Assembly (NCBI GenBank): GCA_001512665.1
Contig: LFSF01000028.1
Coordinates: forward strand, 31,114-66,737
Reading direction: 5' to 3'
Origin: Clostridiales bacterium DTU073
GTDB lineage: Bacteria > Bacillota > Peptococcia > DRI-13 > DTU073
Length of the DNA: 35,624 bases
Shown: in pieces, positions 10,548-19,133 of the stretch
Numbering within the stretch: the first letter of the stretch is position 1
Layout of the letters: each line of letters starts with the position of its first letter
The notes under the pieces: model-generated
What the model was told of the DNA's origin: nothing
The model's input: the letters and a program-made list of their open reading frames with translations, nothing else
Database searches by the model: none
Translations under genes and position numbers: made by a program

Positions 10548-12968
10548 ATGTATGCAGATGTCTTAATTATGGGTACACCAAGTAATTATGACCAAATACT
10601 TACTTATCAGATTCCTGCAGAAATTAAGTTGCGGGAGGGTTCGTTAGTTTCCGTTCCTGTAAAAAACAGGATTTCTCAAGGTTTGGTTCTTGCTGTGCAT
10701 AATAATAAGCCTAATTTAAACAGTCTTAAAGAAATCAGACAAGTATTAAGCAGTGAGCCGGTTATTACAGATTCCGGCTTAAAATTGGCTTATTGGCTTG
10801 CTGATTATTATGTTTGTTCTTTAAATAAAGTTTTTCCTTTATTCTTGCCGCCGGCGGTAAGGACCAAAAAACAAATAGTTTATGTACTTAATTCTTCTTC
10901 AGTTGAAGAAATGTTGTTGCAAGAAAAAGAAAGAAAAATTCTAGAAGTTTTACGGGCTAATCAGTCTTCAGGTTTAACCTTACAGGAGATTGAACGGAAA
11001 GTACGACAGTCGGTTAAAAATGAACTGGAATATTTACTGGAAAATAAATTCATCCGACAGGAAACAGTTTTTGTTCCTCAGGTGAAAAGTAAAAAAGAAG
11101 TATTTTTTAAGATTAAAGCCGGGGCTGTTGGAGCAGAAGATTTACTGAAGAGAGCACCCCTACAAAGAAAAATTTATGAATTGTTACAGAAGTCTTCATG
11201 CTCGGAAAAAGATTTAAAAGAGAAAGGATTATACAGCAGAAGTGCTTTGCAAGGTTTGTATGAAAAAAAAATAATAGAAATATATTATGAAGAAATATCC
11301 AGAAATCCTCTCTTGGAAAAGCTGTCAAGTGAACGACCACAGGTTTTAACTCCTGCTCAAGAACATGCCAGTGAAGTGATCTGTAATCATCTGCAGACAG
11401 ACAAAAGGAAATGGTTACTTTTTGGAATTACCGGCAGTGGTAAGACGGAAGTATATTTAAGAGTGATGCAAAAAATAATTAATCAGGGGAAACAGGTCTT
11501 ATATTTAGTTCCGGAAATATCCTTGACTCCCCAGATTGTTTCTTTATTGGCAGAGGTTTTCGGAAAAGAAGAAGTAGCGATTTTACATAGTGCTTTATCT
11601 CTGGGTGAAAGATATGATCAATGGAGAAAAATCAGAGAGGGAAAAGCAAGAGTTGTTCTTGGACCACGTTCTGCAGTTTTTGCTCCTTTTACAGATTTAG
11701 GTTTAATTATTATTGATGAAGAACATGAAAACACGTATAAACAGAATGAGCCTGACCCTCGTTATGATGCTCATCGTGTAGCTGAAAAATTAGTGGAAAT
11801 ATGCGGAGCAACTTTGCTGATGGGTTCAGCAACACCATCGTTACGCTCTTTCTTTTTGTCGTCAAAAGGTGATTATCAATTATTAAGGCTGTCGCATAGA
11901 GTAACAGCTCGTCCTTTACCGGTTATAGAAATAATTGATCAAAAAAAGGAAATTAGCGAAGGAAATAGAAGTATATTTAGCAAGAAACTTGTTGAATATT
12001 TGCAAAATACAATCAAAAAGGGCGAACAGGCGATTCTCTTTATCAATAGGAGAGGTTTTCATTCTTATATAATGTGCAGGGAATGTGGCAAACCTTTGAC
12101 TTGTCCACATTGTAGTATCACCTTAACTTATCATCATTCTCTGAATAAATTGCTCTGCCATTATTGTCATTATCAACGTATTTTGCCTAGGAAATGTGAC
12201 TATTGTGGTAGTTCTTATGTGCGATATTATGGGACAGGAACGGAGCGAGTAGCGGCGGAATTCGCTAAAATTTTTCCGAACGTTTCTTATCTCCGCATGG
12301 ATACTGATACGACACAGAGGAAAGATAGTCATATGAAAATACTTAAGGAGTTTCAGGATGGTAGAGCTCAGGTTCTTATCGGTACACAAATGGTGGCTAA
12401 AGGTCTTGATTTTCCACAAGTTACGTTAGTGGGGATAGTAAATCCAGATTTTTTATTAAATATGCCTGATTATCAGGCGGGAGAAAGAGCTTATCAATTA
12501 ATGACTCAAGTTGCGGGCAGAGCAGGAAGAGGGGAGAAAGCGGGGAAGGTAGTTATTCAGACTTATGATCCCCAGCATTATCTTTTCTCTTCTGTTGTAC
12601 GGCAAAATTATGAAGAGTTTTATCTACAGGAAATAGCCAATCGTGAAATTTTACAGTATCCGCCCTATACTCATTTGTTACGGATTATGGTCAGTGGTTT
12701 CCAAGAAAAAAAGGTTTTACAGAGAATTGAATTTTGGGTAGAATTATTGCAAAGAAACAGTTTAATTTCAAAAGAAAATGTAGATATTCTTGGACCGGCT
12801 CCGGCGCCTTTAGGGTTTTTGAAAAAAAGGTACCGTTATCATATAATCTTAAAATGTAAGAATTTAAAGGTTTTACAAGAATTAGCTTATGAGATAAGAG
12901 AGCGGGATTTGCAAAACAGCGGAGAGCCGCGTACAATTATTGACATAGAACCGCTAAATTTATTATAG
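10548..12968 (+). CDS. priA: Primosomal protein N' (replication restart helicase PriA)
   Basis: PriA reloads the replisome at stalled forks. The 806-residue protein has an N-terminal 3'-DNA-end binding domain (MYADVLIMGTPSNYDQILTYQIP), a Walker A motif GITGSGKTE near residues 294-302, the DEEH box at about 390-393, and eight Cys in CxxC pairs from about residue 510 to 561 that bind two zinc ions. The C-terminal helicase motif VAGRAGRGEKAG is present. ATG 10548 is preferred over ATG 10542 because the AGGGAG site is then 8 rather than 2 bases away and the N terminus fits the family. It lies upstream of def and fmt as in Bacillus. Confidence 0.96.
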   Translation: MYADVLIMGTPSNYDQILTYQIPAEIKLREGSLVSVPVKNRISQGLVLAVHNNKPNLNSLKEIRQVLSSEPVITDSGLKLAYWLADYYVCSLNKVFPLFLPPAVRTKKQIVYVLNSSSVEEMLLQEKERKILEVLRANQSSGLTLQEIERKVRQSVKNELEYLLENKFIRQETVFVPQVKSKKEVFFKIKAGAVGAEDLLKRAPLQRKIYELLQKSSCSEKDLKEKGLYSRSALQGLYEKKIIEIYYEEISRNPLLEKLSSERPQVLTPAQEHASEVICNHLQTDKRKWLLFGITGSGKTEVYLRVMQKIINQGKQVLYLVPEISLTPQIVSLLAEVFGKEEVAILHSALSLGERYDQWRKIREGKARVVLGPRSAVFAPFTDLGLIIIDEEHENTYKQNEPDPRYDAHRVAEKLVEICGATLLMGSATPSLRSFFLSSKGDYQLLRLSHRVTARPLPVIEIIDQKKEISEGNRSIFSKKLVEYLQNTIKKGEQAILFINRRGFHSYIMCRECGKPLTCPHCSITLTYHHSLNKLLCHYCHYQRILPRKCDYCGSSYVRYYGTGTERVAAEFAKIFPNVSYLRMDTDTTQRKDSHMKILKEFQDGRAQVLIGTQMVAKGLDFPQVTLVGIVNPDFLLNMPDYQAGERAYQLMTQVAGRAGRGEKAGKVVIQTYDPQHYLFSSVVRQNYEEFYLQEIANREILQYPPYTHLLRIMVSGFQEKKVLQRIEFWVELLQRNSLISKENVDILGPAPAPLGFLKKRYRYHIILKCKNLKVLQELAYEIRERDLQNSGEPRTIIDIEPLNLL

Positions 12969-13011
12969 CCGCTGCGTAAAAATCAGATGTTTAATTGGTA
13001 AGGAGGAAATA

Positions 13012-13470
13012 ATGGCTATTTATCAAATTGTAAAGTCGGAAGATGAGATTTTACGTCAAAAGGCTAAAGAAATAGAGGAGGTTACTCCTCAGGTTTGCAA
13101 ACTATTGGATAATTTAAGAGACACTCTCTATGCAACTTCATACGGTGTAGGGTTGGCAGCGCCTCAGATTGGTATTTCCAAACGAGCAATCGTTGTGGAT
13201 GTTGACGATGAATTGTTTGAATTAATCAATCCGGAGGTTGTTGAACAGGAAGGGTTAGCGGTGGATACAGAAGGCTGTTTAAGTGTTCCCGGCATAGTTG
13301 GCGAAGTAATCAGGGCCAAAAAAGTTAAGATTAGGGCACTTAACCGTGAGGGAGAGGAAGTAGTAATTGTTGCAGATGGACTTTTAGCCAGAGCTTTTCA
13401 ACATGAAATTGATCATTTGGATGGCATTTTGTTTATTGATAAGGCAGAGAACATTCGACAAATGGAGTGA
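13012..13470 (+). CDS. def: Peptide deformylase
   Basis: This enzyme removes the formyl group from the N-terminal Met of new proteins. All three metal-site motifs are present: GVGLAAPQIG (45-54), EGCLS (87-91, metal ligand Cys89) and HEIDH (131-135, two His ligands and the catalytic Glu). The 152-residue length is normal. ATG 13012 follows a strong AAGGAGG site. It is 6 bases upstream of fmt, whose product adds the formyl group that Def removes; the fmt ribosome-binding site lies inside the def 3' end. Confidence 0.97.
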   Translation: MAIYQIVKSEDEILRQKAKEIEEVTPQVCKLLDNLRDTLYATSYGVGLAAPQIGISKRAIVVDVDDELFELINPEVVEQEGLAVDTEGCLSVPGIVGEVIRAKKVKIRALNREGEEVVIVADGLLARAFQHEIDHLDGILFIDKAENIRQME

Positions 13471-13476
13471 AGCACA

Positions 13477-14421
13477 TTGCGCATAGTATTTATGGGAACT
13501 CCCGATTTTGCAGTAGCTGTATTGGAGAAGTTGAAGCAGACCGGCTATGATGTTGTTGCTGTGATCACACAACCTGATCGACCAAGAGGACGTGGTCAGA
13601 AGGTAACATTTTCTCCAGTAAAGAAGAAAGCTTTAGAAATGGGGCTGGATGTTTTACAACCTGCTCGCGTCAGAGATGAAGATTTTATTAAGGTTTTGCA
13701 GGGACTTAAACCGGATTTGCTTGTTGTAGCAGCCTACGGACAAATTTTACCTCGGGAGGTTTTAAATATCCCCAAGTTTGGTTGTCTTAATGTTCATGCC
13801 TCTTTATTACCACATTATCGGGGAGCAGCCCCTGTACAAAGAGCGATCATGGATGGACAGAAAAAGACCGGTGTGACGATTATGTTAATGAATGAAGGTC
13901 TTGATACCGGGGATATCTTGGCTCAGGAAGAGGTAGAAATACCTTTGGACATGGATTTTGGACAGCTGTATGATTTGCTGGCAAAAGTAGGTGCTGACTT
14001 GTTAATTAAAACGATTCCTCTTTGGCAAGCTGGGGAGCTCTCTCCTCAACCTCAAGCAGAGATGGAGGCTAGTTATGCAGCACTTTTAAAAAAAGATGAT
14101 GAAAAAATAGATTGGACTAATCCTGTTGAGATGATCTATAATCAAATTAGGGGATTGTCGCCAAAACCAGGAGCATATACAGTATTTAAGGGTAATCCTT
14201 TAAAGATAAAAGAAGGGGCAATATACTCCGGGGAAGGTTTACAAGCGTTAGCAGGGACGGTGTTATGTATAGTTAAAGGACAGGGGTTTGTTGTGCAAGC
14301 GGGAAAGGGCAGTCTTTTGATTAAACAGGTACAGCCCATGGGTAAAAAAGTGATGTCAGCTCAAAGTTTTATTAATGGTTACCATCTAGAGGTGGGCGAT
14401 ATTTTTGATGATACAGATTAA
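13477..14421 (+). CDS. fmt: Methionyl-tRNA formyltransferase
   Basis: Fmt formylates initiator Met-tRNA using 10-formyltetrahydrofolate. The 314-residue protein has the N-terminal MRIVFMGTPDFAV strand, the catalytic region NVHASLLPHYRGAAPVQRAI (Asn and His of the formyl-transfer site) and the Asp of GLDTGDIL. The C-terminal OB-fold domain carries IRGLSPKPGAYT. The start is TTG at 13477, with GGAG inside the end of def 9 bases upstream; no ATG upstream is compatible. Its last codons overlap the start of the DUF116 gene by 14 bases. Confidence 0.96.
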   Translation: MRIVFMGTPDFAVAVLEKLKQTGYDVVAVITQPDRPRGRGQKVTFSPVKKKALEMGLDVLQPARVRDEDFIKVLQGLKPDLLVVAAYGQILPREVLNIPKFGCLNVHASLLPHYRGAAPVQRAIMDGQKKTGVTIMLMNEGLDTGDILAQEEVEIPLDMDFGQLYDLLAKVGADLLIKTIPLWQAGELSPQPQAEMEASYAALLKKDDEKIDWTNPVEMIYNQIRGLSPKPGAYTVFKGNPLKIKEGAIYSGEGLQALAGTVLCIVKGQGFVVQAGKGSLLIKQVQPMGKKVMSAQSFINGYHLEVGDIFDDTD

Positions 14422-15202
14422 TAATGAAGAAAAACGGGCCAAAAAAAGAATATTTGTAGGGTTACTTGCCGGTAGTCTGTTATTATTAGTTTTAATTGTG
14501 TTTTTCGCTTGGTGCTTAGTCTCCTGGCAGGTTTTTTTCTTGAACAAAATTGTTTTAACGGTAATTATAGCTGCTGCTATAATTTTCTTTATTCTAATGT
14601 CTGTAGGAATATTAGGTTTAATTTGGAGTTTATGGCGTTCTAAAGAACTTGTACCTTTACAAACCTTTATGCATACCGCCACTAGTTTTCTTTTTCCTAT
14701 AGCCTTACGGATAGGTAAGTTTTTGGGTATGTCTGAAGAAAAAATTAAAAATTCGTATATTCAAGTATCAAATCAGTTAGTAAGAACAAAGACTAAGCTA
14801 AAAGCTTATAAAAAGGTGATGGTTTTAGCTCCTCATTGTTTACAATGGATCCATTGTCCTCATAAAATAACGATAGATGTGTATAATTGTAAAAGATGTG
14901 GTCACTGTCCGATTTCAGATTTAATTGCGCTAAGCGAAGAAAAAGCAGTAAATCTTGAGGTGGTTACAGGTGGAACTTTGGCGCGTAAAGCGATTAAGGA
15001 AAAACGTCCTCAAGCAGTAGTAGCGATTGCTTGTGAAAGGGATTTAACCAGTGGTATTCAAGATGTAGTGGGTTTTCCGGTGATTGGTGTTGTAAATGAA
15101 CGACCGGAGGGTCCTTGTGCCAATACTAGAGTAAATTTAGATAAAGTTAAAGAAGCTATTGAATTTTTCCAGCAGGGTATTGCTGAAGAAATTATGTCAT
15201 AA
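14408..15202 (+). CDS. DUF116 membrane protein with CxxC motifs
   Basis: The function is unknown. The product is about 264 residues. Two hydrophobic segments at about 16-42 and 46-74 look like a membrane hairpin. The remaining soluble part carries conserved Cys residues: HCLQWIHCPHK, YNCKRCGHCPIS (CxxCxxC, which could bind an Fe-S cluster or zinc) and ACERDLTSG plus EGPCANTR near the end. This matches DUF116, found in Clostridia and methanogens. ATG 14408 (or TTG 14405) overlaps the fmt end, so it is probably translated with fmt. Its conserved place between fmt and the YugP peptidase hints at a role in protein or RNA maturation, but nothing in the sequence proves it. Confidence 0.85.
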   Translation: MIQINNEEKRAKKRIFVGLLAGSLLLLVLIVFFAWCLVSWQVFFLNKIVLTVIIAAAIIFFILMSVGILGLIWSLWRSKELVPLQTFMHTATSFLFPIALRIGKFLGMSEEKIKNSYIQVSNQLVRTKTKLKAYKKVMVLAPHCLQWIHCPHKITIDVYNCKRCGHCPISDLIALSEEKAVNLEVVTGGTLARKAIKEKRPQAVVAIACERDLTSGIQDVVGFPVIGVVNERPEGPCANTRVNLDKVKEAIEFFQQGIAEEIMS

Positions 15203-15241
15203 GAATAGATTGTCTTGCAATTAAAGGAGGTTTCTAACACT

Positions 15242-15937
15242 ATGTTTTTTCCGTATTTTGATCCAACGTTGATTATCGTCCTTCCCGGTTTATTATTGGC
15301 GATTTATGCTCAATTTAAGGTAAAGTCTGCTTTTTATCGTTATTCTAGAGTGCCGTCTGAACGGGGGTTGACTGGGGCTCAGGCAGCCAGTGAAATTTTG
15401 CGTTCACAAGGTTTAGATTATGTAGATATAGAAATGATTGATGGCGAATTAACAGATCATTACGATCCGAGGGATAAAGTGTTACGTCTTTCCCCACAGG
15501 TATATAGGGGGACTTCTTTAGCATCTTTGGGTGTAGCTGCTCACGAAGCCGGTCATGCTTTGCAACATGCTACCGGTTATACTCCGTTAAATATTCGTAA
15601 TGGTTTAGTACCCATAGCTAATCTTGGTTCCACATTGGCTTTTCCTCTTTTCTTTCTGGGACTTTTCTTTAGTTTTACTCTGGTAAAATTAGGACTTTGG
15701 CTGTTTGCTTTTGCGGTGCTTTTTCAGTTGGTAACTTTACCGGTGGAATTTAATGCCTCTAAACGTGCAGTTGCACTTTTGGAAGGTAATGGTTTTATTA
15801 CAAGGACTGAGGTTGATGGTACTCAGAAAGTATTGAAAGCCGCAGCTTTGACATATGTAGCGGCATTGTTGGTTAGTTTATTGCAACTACTACGCTTACT
15901 AATAATTTCCGGTGTGTTAAGGAATAGCGATAACTAA
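15242..15937 (+). CDS. YugP-family membrane zinc metallopeptidase
   Basis: This 231-residue membrane protein starts with a hydrophobic segment (residues about 8-26) and has two more near 120-165 and 195-225. The zinc-binding motif HEAGHALQH (HExxH type) lies at about residues 101-109, and the N-terminal part carries the family's LTGAQAASEIL and DHYDPRDKVLRLS segments. It belongs to the YugP/DUF2122 zinc peptidases; the substrate is unknown. ATG 15242 is chosen over the upstream TTG 15215 because a strong AAAGGAGG site precedes it. The stop codon overlaps the rsmB ATG by one base (TAATG). Confidence 0.9.
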   Translation: MFFPYFDPTLIIVLPGLLLAIYAQFKVKSAFYRYSRVPSERGLTGAQAASEILRSQGLDYVDIEMIDGELTDHYDPRDKVLRLSPQVYRGTSLASLGVAAHEAGHALQHATGYTPLNIRNGLVPIANLGSTLAFPLFFLGLFFSFTLVKLGLWLFAFAVLFQLVTLPVEFNASKRAVALLEGNGFITRTEVDGTQKVLKAAALTYVAALLVSLLQLLRLLIISGVLRNSDN

Positions 15938-17289
15938 TGAAAGATAGGGAGATTGCTTATCAGATTTTAATGGAAATAGAAGAGGGAGCTTATGCTAACC
16001 TTGTTCTTGATCGGGTTCTACGTTTAAATAAACAGCTTAATGCTTTGGATCGTGGTTTAATTACAGAGCTTGTTTATGGTACAGTGAAATATCGAGCTAA
16101 ATTAGATTGGTTGATTGGAGAAACAGTTAAAAAAGCCGAGAAGCTGGAAAAAGGACCTCGCGTTTTGTTGCGTCTTTCTTTTTATCAGCTTCTTTTTCTG
16201 GATCATATACCGCCTTTTGCTGTAACAAATGAGGCGGTAAAACTGGCCAAAAAATATTTTCATTCCGGAGTTGCTTCTTTGATTAACGGGGTTTTACGAA
16301 ATTATCTGCGCAATCCGGAAAAGGTTATTTTACCTGATGCTCAAAAAAACCCTCTCGAGTATTTGGAAATAGTCTATTCTCATCCGCGGTGGATGTTGGA
16401 GAGGTGGTTGAACAGATATGGATGGGACAATACAGTTAAATTATGTGAATATAATAATGCTCCGGCTGACTTGTGGATCAGAGTAAACACTTTAAAAATA
16501 ACACGTGAGGAATTAGCGACAAAACTAATGGCTGAAGGATGTGATGTTAGCTTTAGCTCACGGGTACAGGAAGGAATATTATTAAAATCTTCCCCACCAT
16601 TGGCCTCTCTGTCTAGCTTTAAGGAAGGATTGTTTACGGTGCAGGATGAAAGTTCAATGTTGGTGGCACATGTGGTCAATCCTCAGCCTAAACAGACTGT
16701 TCTTGATGTATGTGCCGGACCGGGAGGTAAAACTACACATTTAGCGCAATTGATGAAGAACCAAGGGGAAATTTTGGCTTGTGATGTTCATCAACACCGA
16801 ATTGGTTTAATCAAAGAAAATGCTAAGAGATTAGGAATAGAAATTATTAAAACCAAGCTTCTCGATGCTACCGGTATTGCTCAGGAGTTGAAGCAAAAAT
16901 TCTCTTTGGTGTTGGTGGATGCTCCTTGTTCAGGGTTGGGAGTGTTGAGAAGAAGACCTGATTCTCGTTGGCATAAGCAGCCGGAAGAGGTATTACAATT
17001 GGCTGAGCTGCAGACACGAATTTTGGCAAGTGTGTATCATCTTTTAGCACCGGGGGGTAGACTGATTTATAGCACTTGTACCATTGAACCAGAGGAAAAT
17101 TTTGAGGTTATTGCCAAATTTCTTGCCGAGCATCCTGATCTGGAAAGTTTTGATTTAACTCCTTATTTTCCTTATGTTGCAACAACAGCTGCAGAAAAAG
17201 AGGAATTGAAAAAAGGGCTGAGACAGTTCTTGCCTTTTCAAGACGGAATGGAGGGTTTCTTTATTGCCGGATTGCACAAAAAATTTTAA
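15937..17289 (+). CDS. rsmB: 16S rRNA (cytosine967-C5)-methyltransferase
   Basis: RsmB (Sun/FMU) methylates C967 of 16S rRNA using SAM. The N-terminal 140 residues form the NusB-like RNA-binding domain; the C-terminal methyltransferase has motif I DVCAGPGGKTTHL (from 257), DAPCSGLGVLRRRPD with Cys331, and YSTCTIEPEEN with the nucleophile Cys381. The two-Cys arrangement is that of m5C RNA methyltransferases. At 450 residues it is full length. It begins inside the stop of the upstream peptidase gene, and its end overlaps rlmN by 26 bases. Confidence 0.95.
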   Translation: MKDREIAYQILMEIEEGAYANLVLDRVLRLNKQLNALDRGLITELVYGTVKYRAKLDWLIGETVKKAEKLEKGPRVLLRLSFYQLLFLDHIPPFAVTNEAVKLAKKYFHSGVASLINGVLRNYLRNPEKVILPDAQKNPLEYLEIVYSHPRWMLERWLNRYGWDNTVKLCEYNNAPADLWIRVNTLKITREELATKLMAEGCDVSFSSRVQEGILLKSSPPLASLSSFKEGLFTVQDESSMLVAHVVNPQPKQTVLDVCAGPGGKTTHLAQLMKNQGEILACDVHQHRIGLIKENAKRLGIEIIKTKLLDATGIAQELKQKFSLVLVDAPCSGLGVLRRRPDSRWHKQPEEVLQLAELQTRILASVYHLLAPGGRLIYSTCTIEPEENFEVIAKFLAEHPDLESFDLTPYFPYVATTAAEKEELKKGLRQFLPFQDGMEGFFIAGLHKKF

Positions 17290-18343
17290 TTTGGCACAGC
17301 AAAAGGAGAAAATTAAGTACAAGTTGGATGTAAGGGCTTTAGAAAAAGAGGAATTAGGCCGGTTTTTGGCGAACTTACAAGAAAAACCTTATCGTGCTAA
17401 TCAGGTTTTTCATTGGGTTCAGGCTCGGGCAGTACAGAGCTGGCAACAAATGACTAATCTTAGTGTTACTTTGCGAGAAAAGTTAGCGGCTAACTTTAAC
17501 TTGGTACCTCTGAAGTTAATGAAGGAACAGGTTAGTCGTGATGGGACACGGAAATATCTTTGGGAATTAGCAGACGGAGAGTTGATAGAAAGTGTACTTC
17601 TTTTTCATGAGGGAGATTATACACGAAAAAGGACCACACTTTGTCTTTCCACACAGGTAGGGTGTCCTATGGGTTGTGGCTTTTGTGCCACCGGTAAACT
17701 TGGGTTTAAAAGAAATCTTACAGCCGGTGAGATTGTAAGTCAGGTCTTGGATCTTTCAACTCAGTTTAAAATTAATAATCTGGTTTACATGGGGATGGGG
17801 GAGCCACTTTTAAACTTGCCTGATGTCTTAAAAAGTATTAAACTATTAAATCATAAAGAAGGACAAAACATTGGCATCAGAAGAATCACTATTTCTACCT
17901 GTGGACTTGTTCCGCAAATTGAACAATTAGCATTATCAGGACTTGATTTTGTCTTAGCAATATCCCTTCATGCTCCTAATAATGAATTACGTAATCAAAT
18001 AATGCCGGTTAACAGGCAGTATCCAATAGAAGAATTAATAAGGGCTTGCCGTGATTATATTGCAAAAACAGGTCAGAGGATAACTTTTGAATATGCTTTG
18101 ATCAAAGATTTTAACGACAGTTTACAGTCCGCTAAGGAATTAGCTCAACTTTTGCAAGGGATAAAGGCAAATATTAATATAATCCCTATTAATTCAATTA
18201 ATCAGGGTTTATACCGGAGACCATCTGCCCAGGTGGTTCGCCGTTTTGTTTCTTTTTTGCAGGAAAAGGGTCTGGCAGTAGTTATTCGCGAAGAAAAGGG
18301 CAGTGATATTGCTGGGGCCTGTGGACAGTTGGCAGGTAGGTAA
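17264..18343 (+). CDS. rlmN: Dual-specificity RNA methyltransferase RlmN (radical SAM)
   Basis: RlmN makes 2-methyladenosine at A2503 of 23S rRNA and at A37 of some tRNAs. The radical SAM motif CxxxCxxC is at Cys134, Cys138 and Cys141 (CPMGCGFCATG), and the catalytic C-terminal Cys353 lies in GACGQL. NNLVYMGMGEPLLN and the RRITISTCGL segment fit the family. The start is taken as TTG 17264 because GGAGGG lies 8 bases upstream, inside rsmB; a TTG at 17291 has no ribosome site. This gives a 26-base overlap with rsmB and a 359-residue protein. Confidence 0.94.
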   Translation: MPDCTKNFNLAQQKEKIKYKLDVRALEKEELGRFLANLQEKPYRANQVFHWVQARAVQSWQQMTNLSVTLREKLAANFNLVPLKLMKEQVSRDGTRKYLWELADGELIESVLLFHEGDYTRKRTTLCLSTQVGCPMGCGFCATGKLGFKRNLTAGEIVSQVLDLSTQFKINNLVYMGMGEPLLNLPDVLKSIKLLNHKEGQNIGIRRITISTCGLVPQIEQLALSGLDFVLAISLHAPNNELRNQIMPVNRQYPIEELIRACRDYIAKTGQRITFEYALIKDFNDSLQSAKELAQLLQGIKANINIIPINSINQGLYRRPSAQVVRRFVSFLQEKGLAVVIREEKGSDIAGACGQLAGR

Positions 18344-18359
18344 AGTGAGGTGACTAGCC

Positions 18360-19097
18360 TTGTTAGTAAGTGCAAGATCCGAAATAGGTCGCGTTAGAAA
18401 AGATAATGAGGATAGCTATTTGGTCTCTAAAGAGAGAGACCTTTTTGTGGTTGCCGACGGTATGGGCGGACATGCCGGCGGCGAGGTTGCCAGCAGTATT
18501 GTTAAACGCGTTTTGGCTGAAGAGATTACTGCACAACAATCTGCCGACGGCTGTGATCATCTGCTTTTAAATGCTTTACTTAAAGCCAACAGTTTAATTT
18601 TGCGATTAGGGCAAGACCAGGCATATTTAGGGATGGGAACTACTGTAACTGCGGCTATGTTTGAAATGGGGAGATTATCTATTGCTCATATTGGTGACAG
18701 CAGAGCTTATCTTTTTAGGGAAGGTGAGCTACGGCTTTTGACACAGGACCACTCTTTGGTTAATGAATTGCTGCAAAAAGGCGAATTGACCCCGGAAGAA
18801 GCCGAGAATCACCCACGTCGTAATATTTTGACCAGGGCGTTAGGTACAGTAGAAAATCCACAGATTGATCAGTTTAATCTAACTGTGCAACAGGGCGATT
18901 TGCTCTTGTTATGTACAGACGGATTACACAATCTAGTAAATGAAAAAGAAATTGGACAAATTCTTTCTGAGGGTGACCAACTTGACACAATGGTTGACAG
19001 CTTGATTGATTTGGCTTTGGAACGTGGTGGAAATGACAACATTACGGCAGTACTGGTTAAGTACGAGGAAAGAACATTGGAAGATGAACATAAGTAA
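18360..19097 (+). CDS. prpC: PP2C-family Ser/Thr protein phosphatase (PrpC/Stp)
   Basis: This 245-residue PPM phosphatase has the metal-binding motifs RKDNEDSY (about 14-21), VVADGMGGHAGGE (31-43), HIGDSRAYLF, LLLCTDGL and GGNDNITAVLV. It is expected to reverse phosphorylation by the PASTA kinase encoded 36 bases downstream; the pair is conserved throughout Firmicutes. The start is TTG 18360, with GAGGTG 8 bases upstream. Confidence 0.95.
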   Translation: MLVSARSEIGRVRKDNEDSYLVSKERDLFVVADGMGGHAGGEVASSIVKRVLAEEITAQQSADGCDHLLLNALLKANSLILRLGQDQAYLGMGTTVTAAMFEMGRLSIAHIGDSRAYLFREGELRLLTQDHSLVNELLQKGELTPEEAENHPRRNILTRALGTVENPQIDQFNLTVQQGDLLLLCTDGLHNLVNEKEIGQILSEGDQLDTMVDSLIDLALERGGNDNITAVLVKYEERTLEDEHK

Positions 19098-19133
19098 GAA
19101 CATAAATTAATATATTTTGATGAAAGGGGTGAG

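Noticed and set aside
12123-12419. 98-codon minus-strand open frame
   Set aside because: It is antisense to the zinc-binding and helicase part of priA; its composition reflects the opposite strand only.
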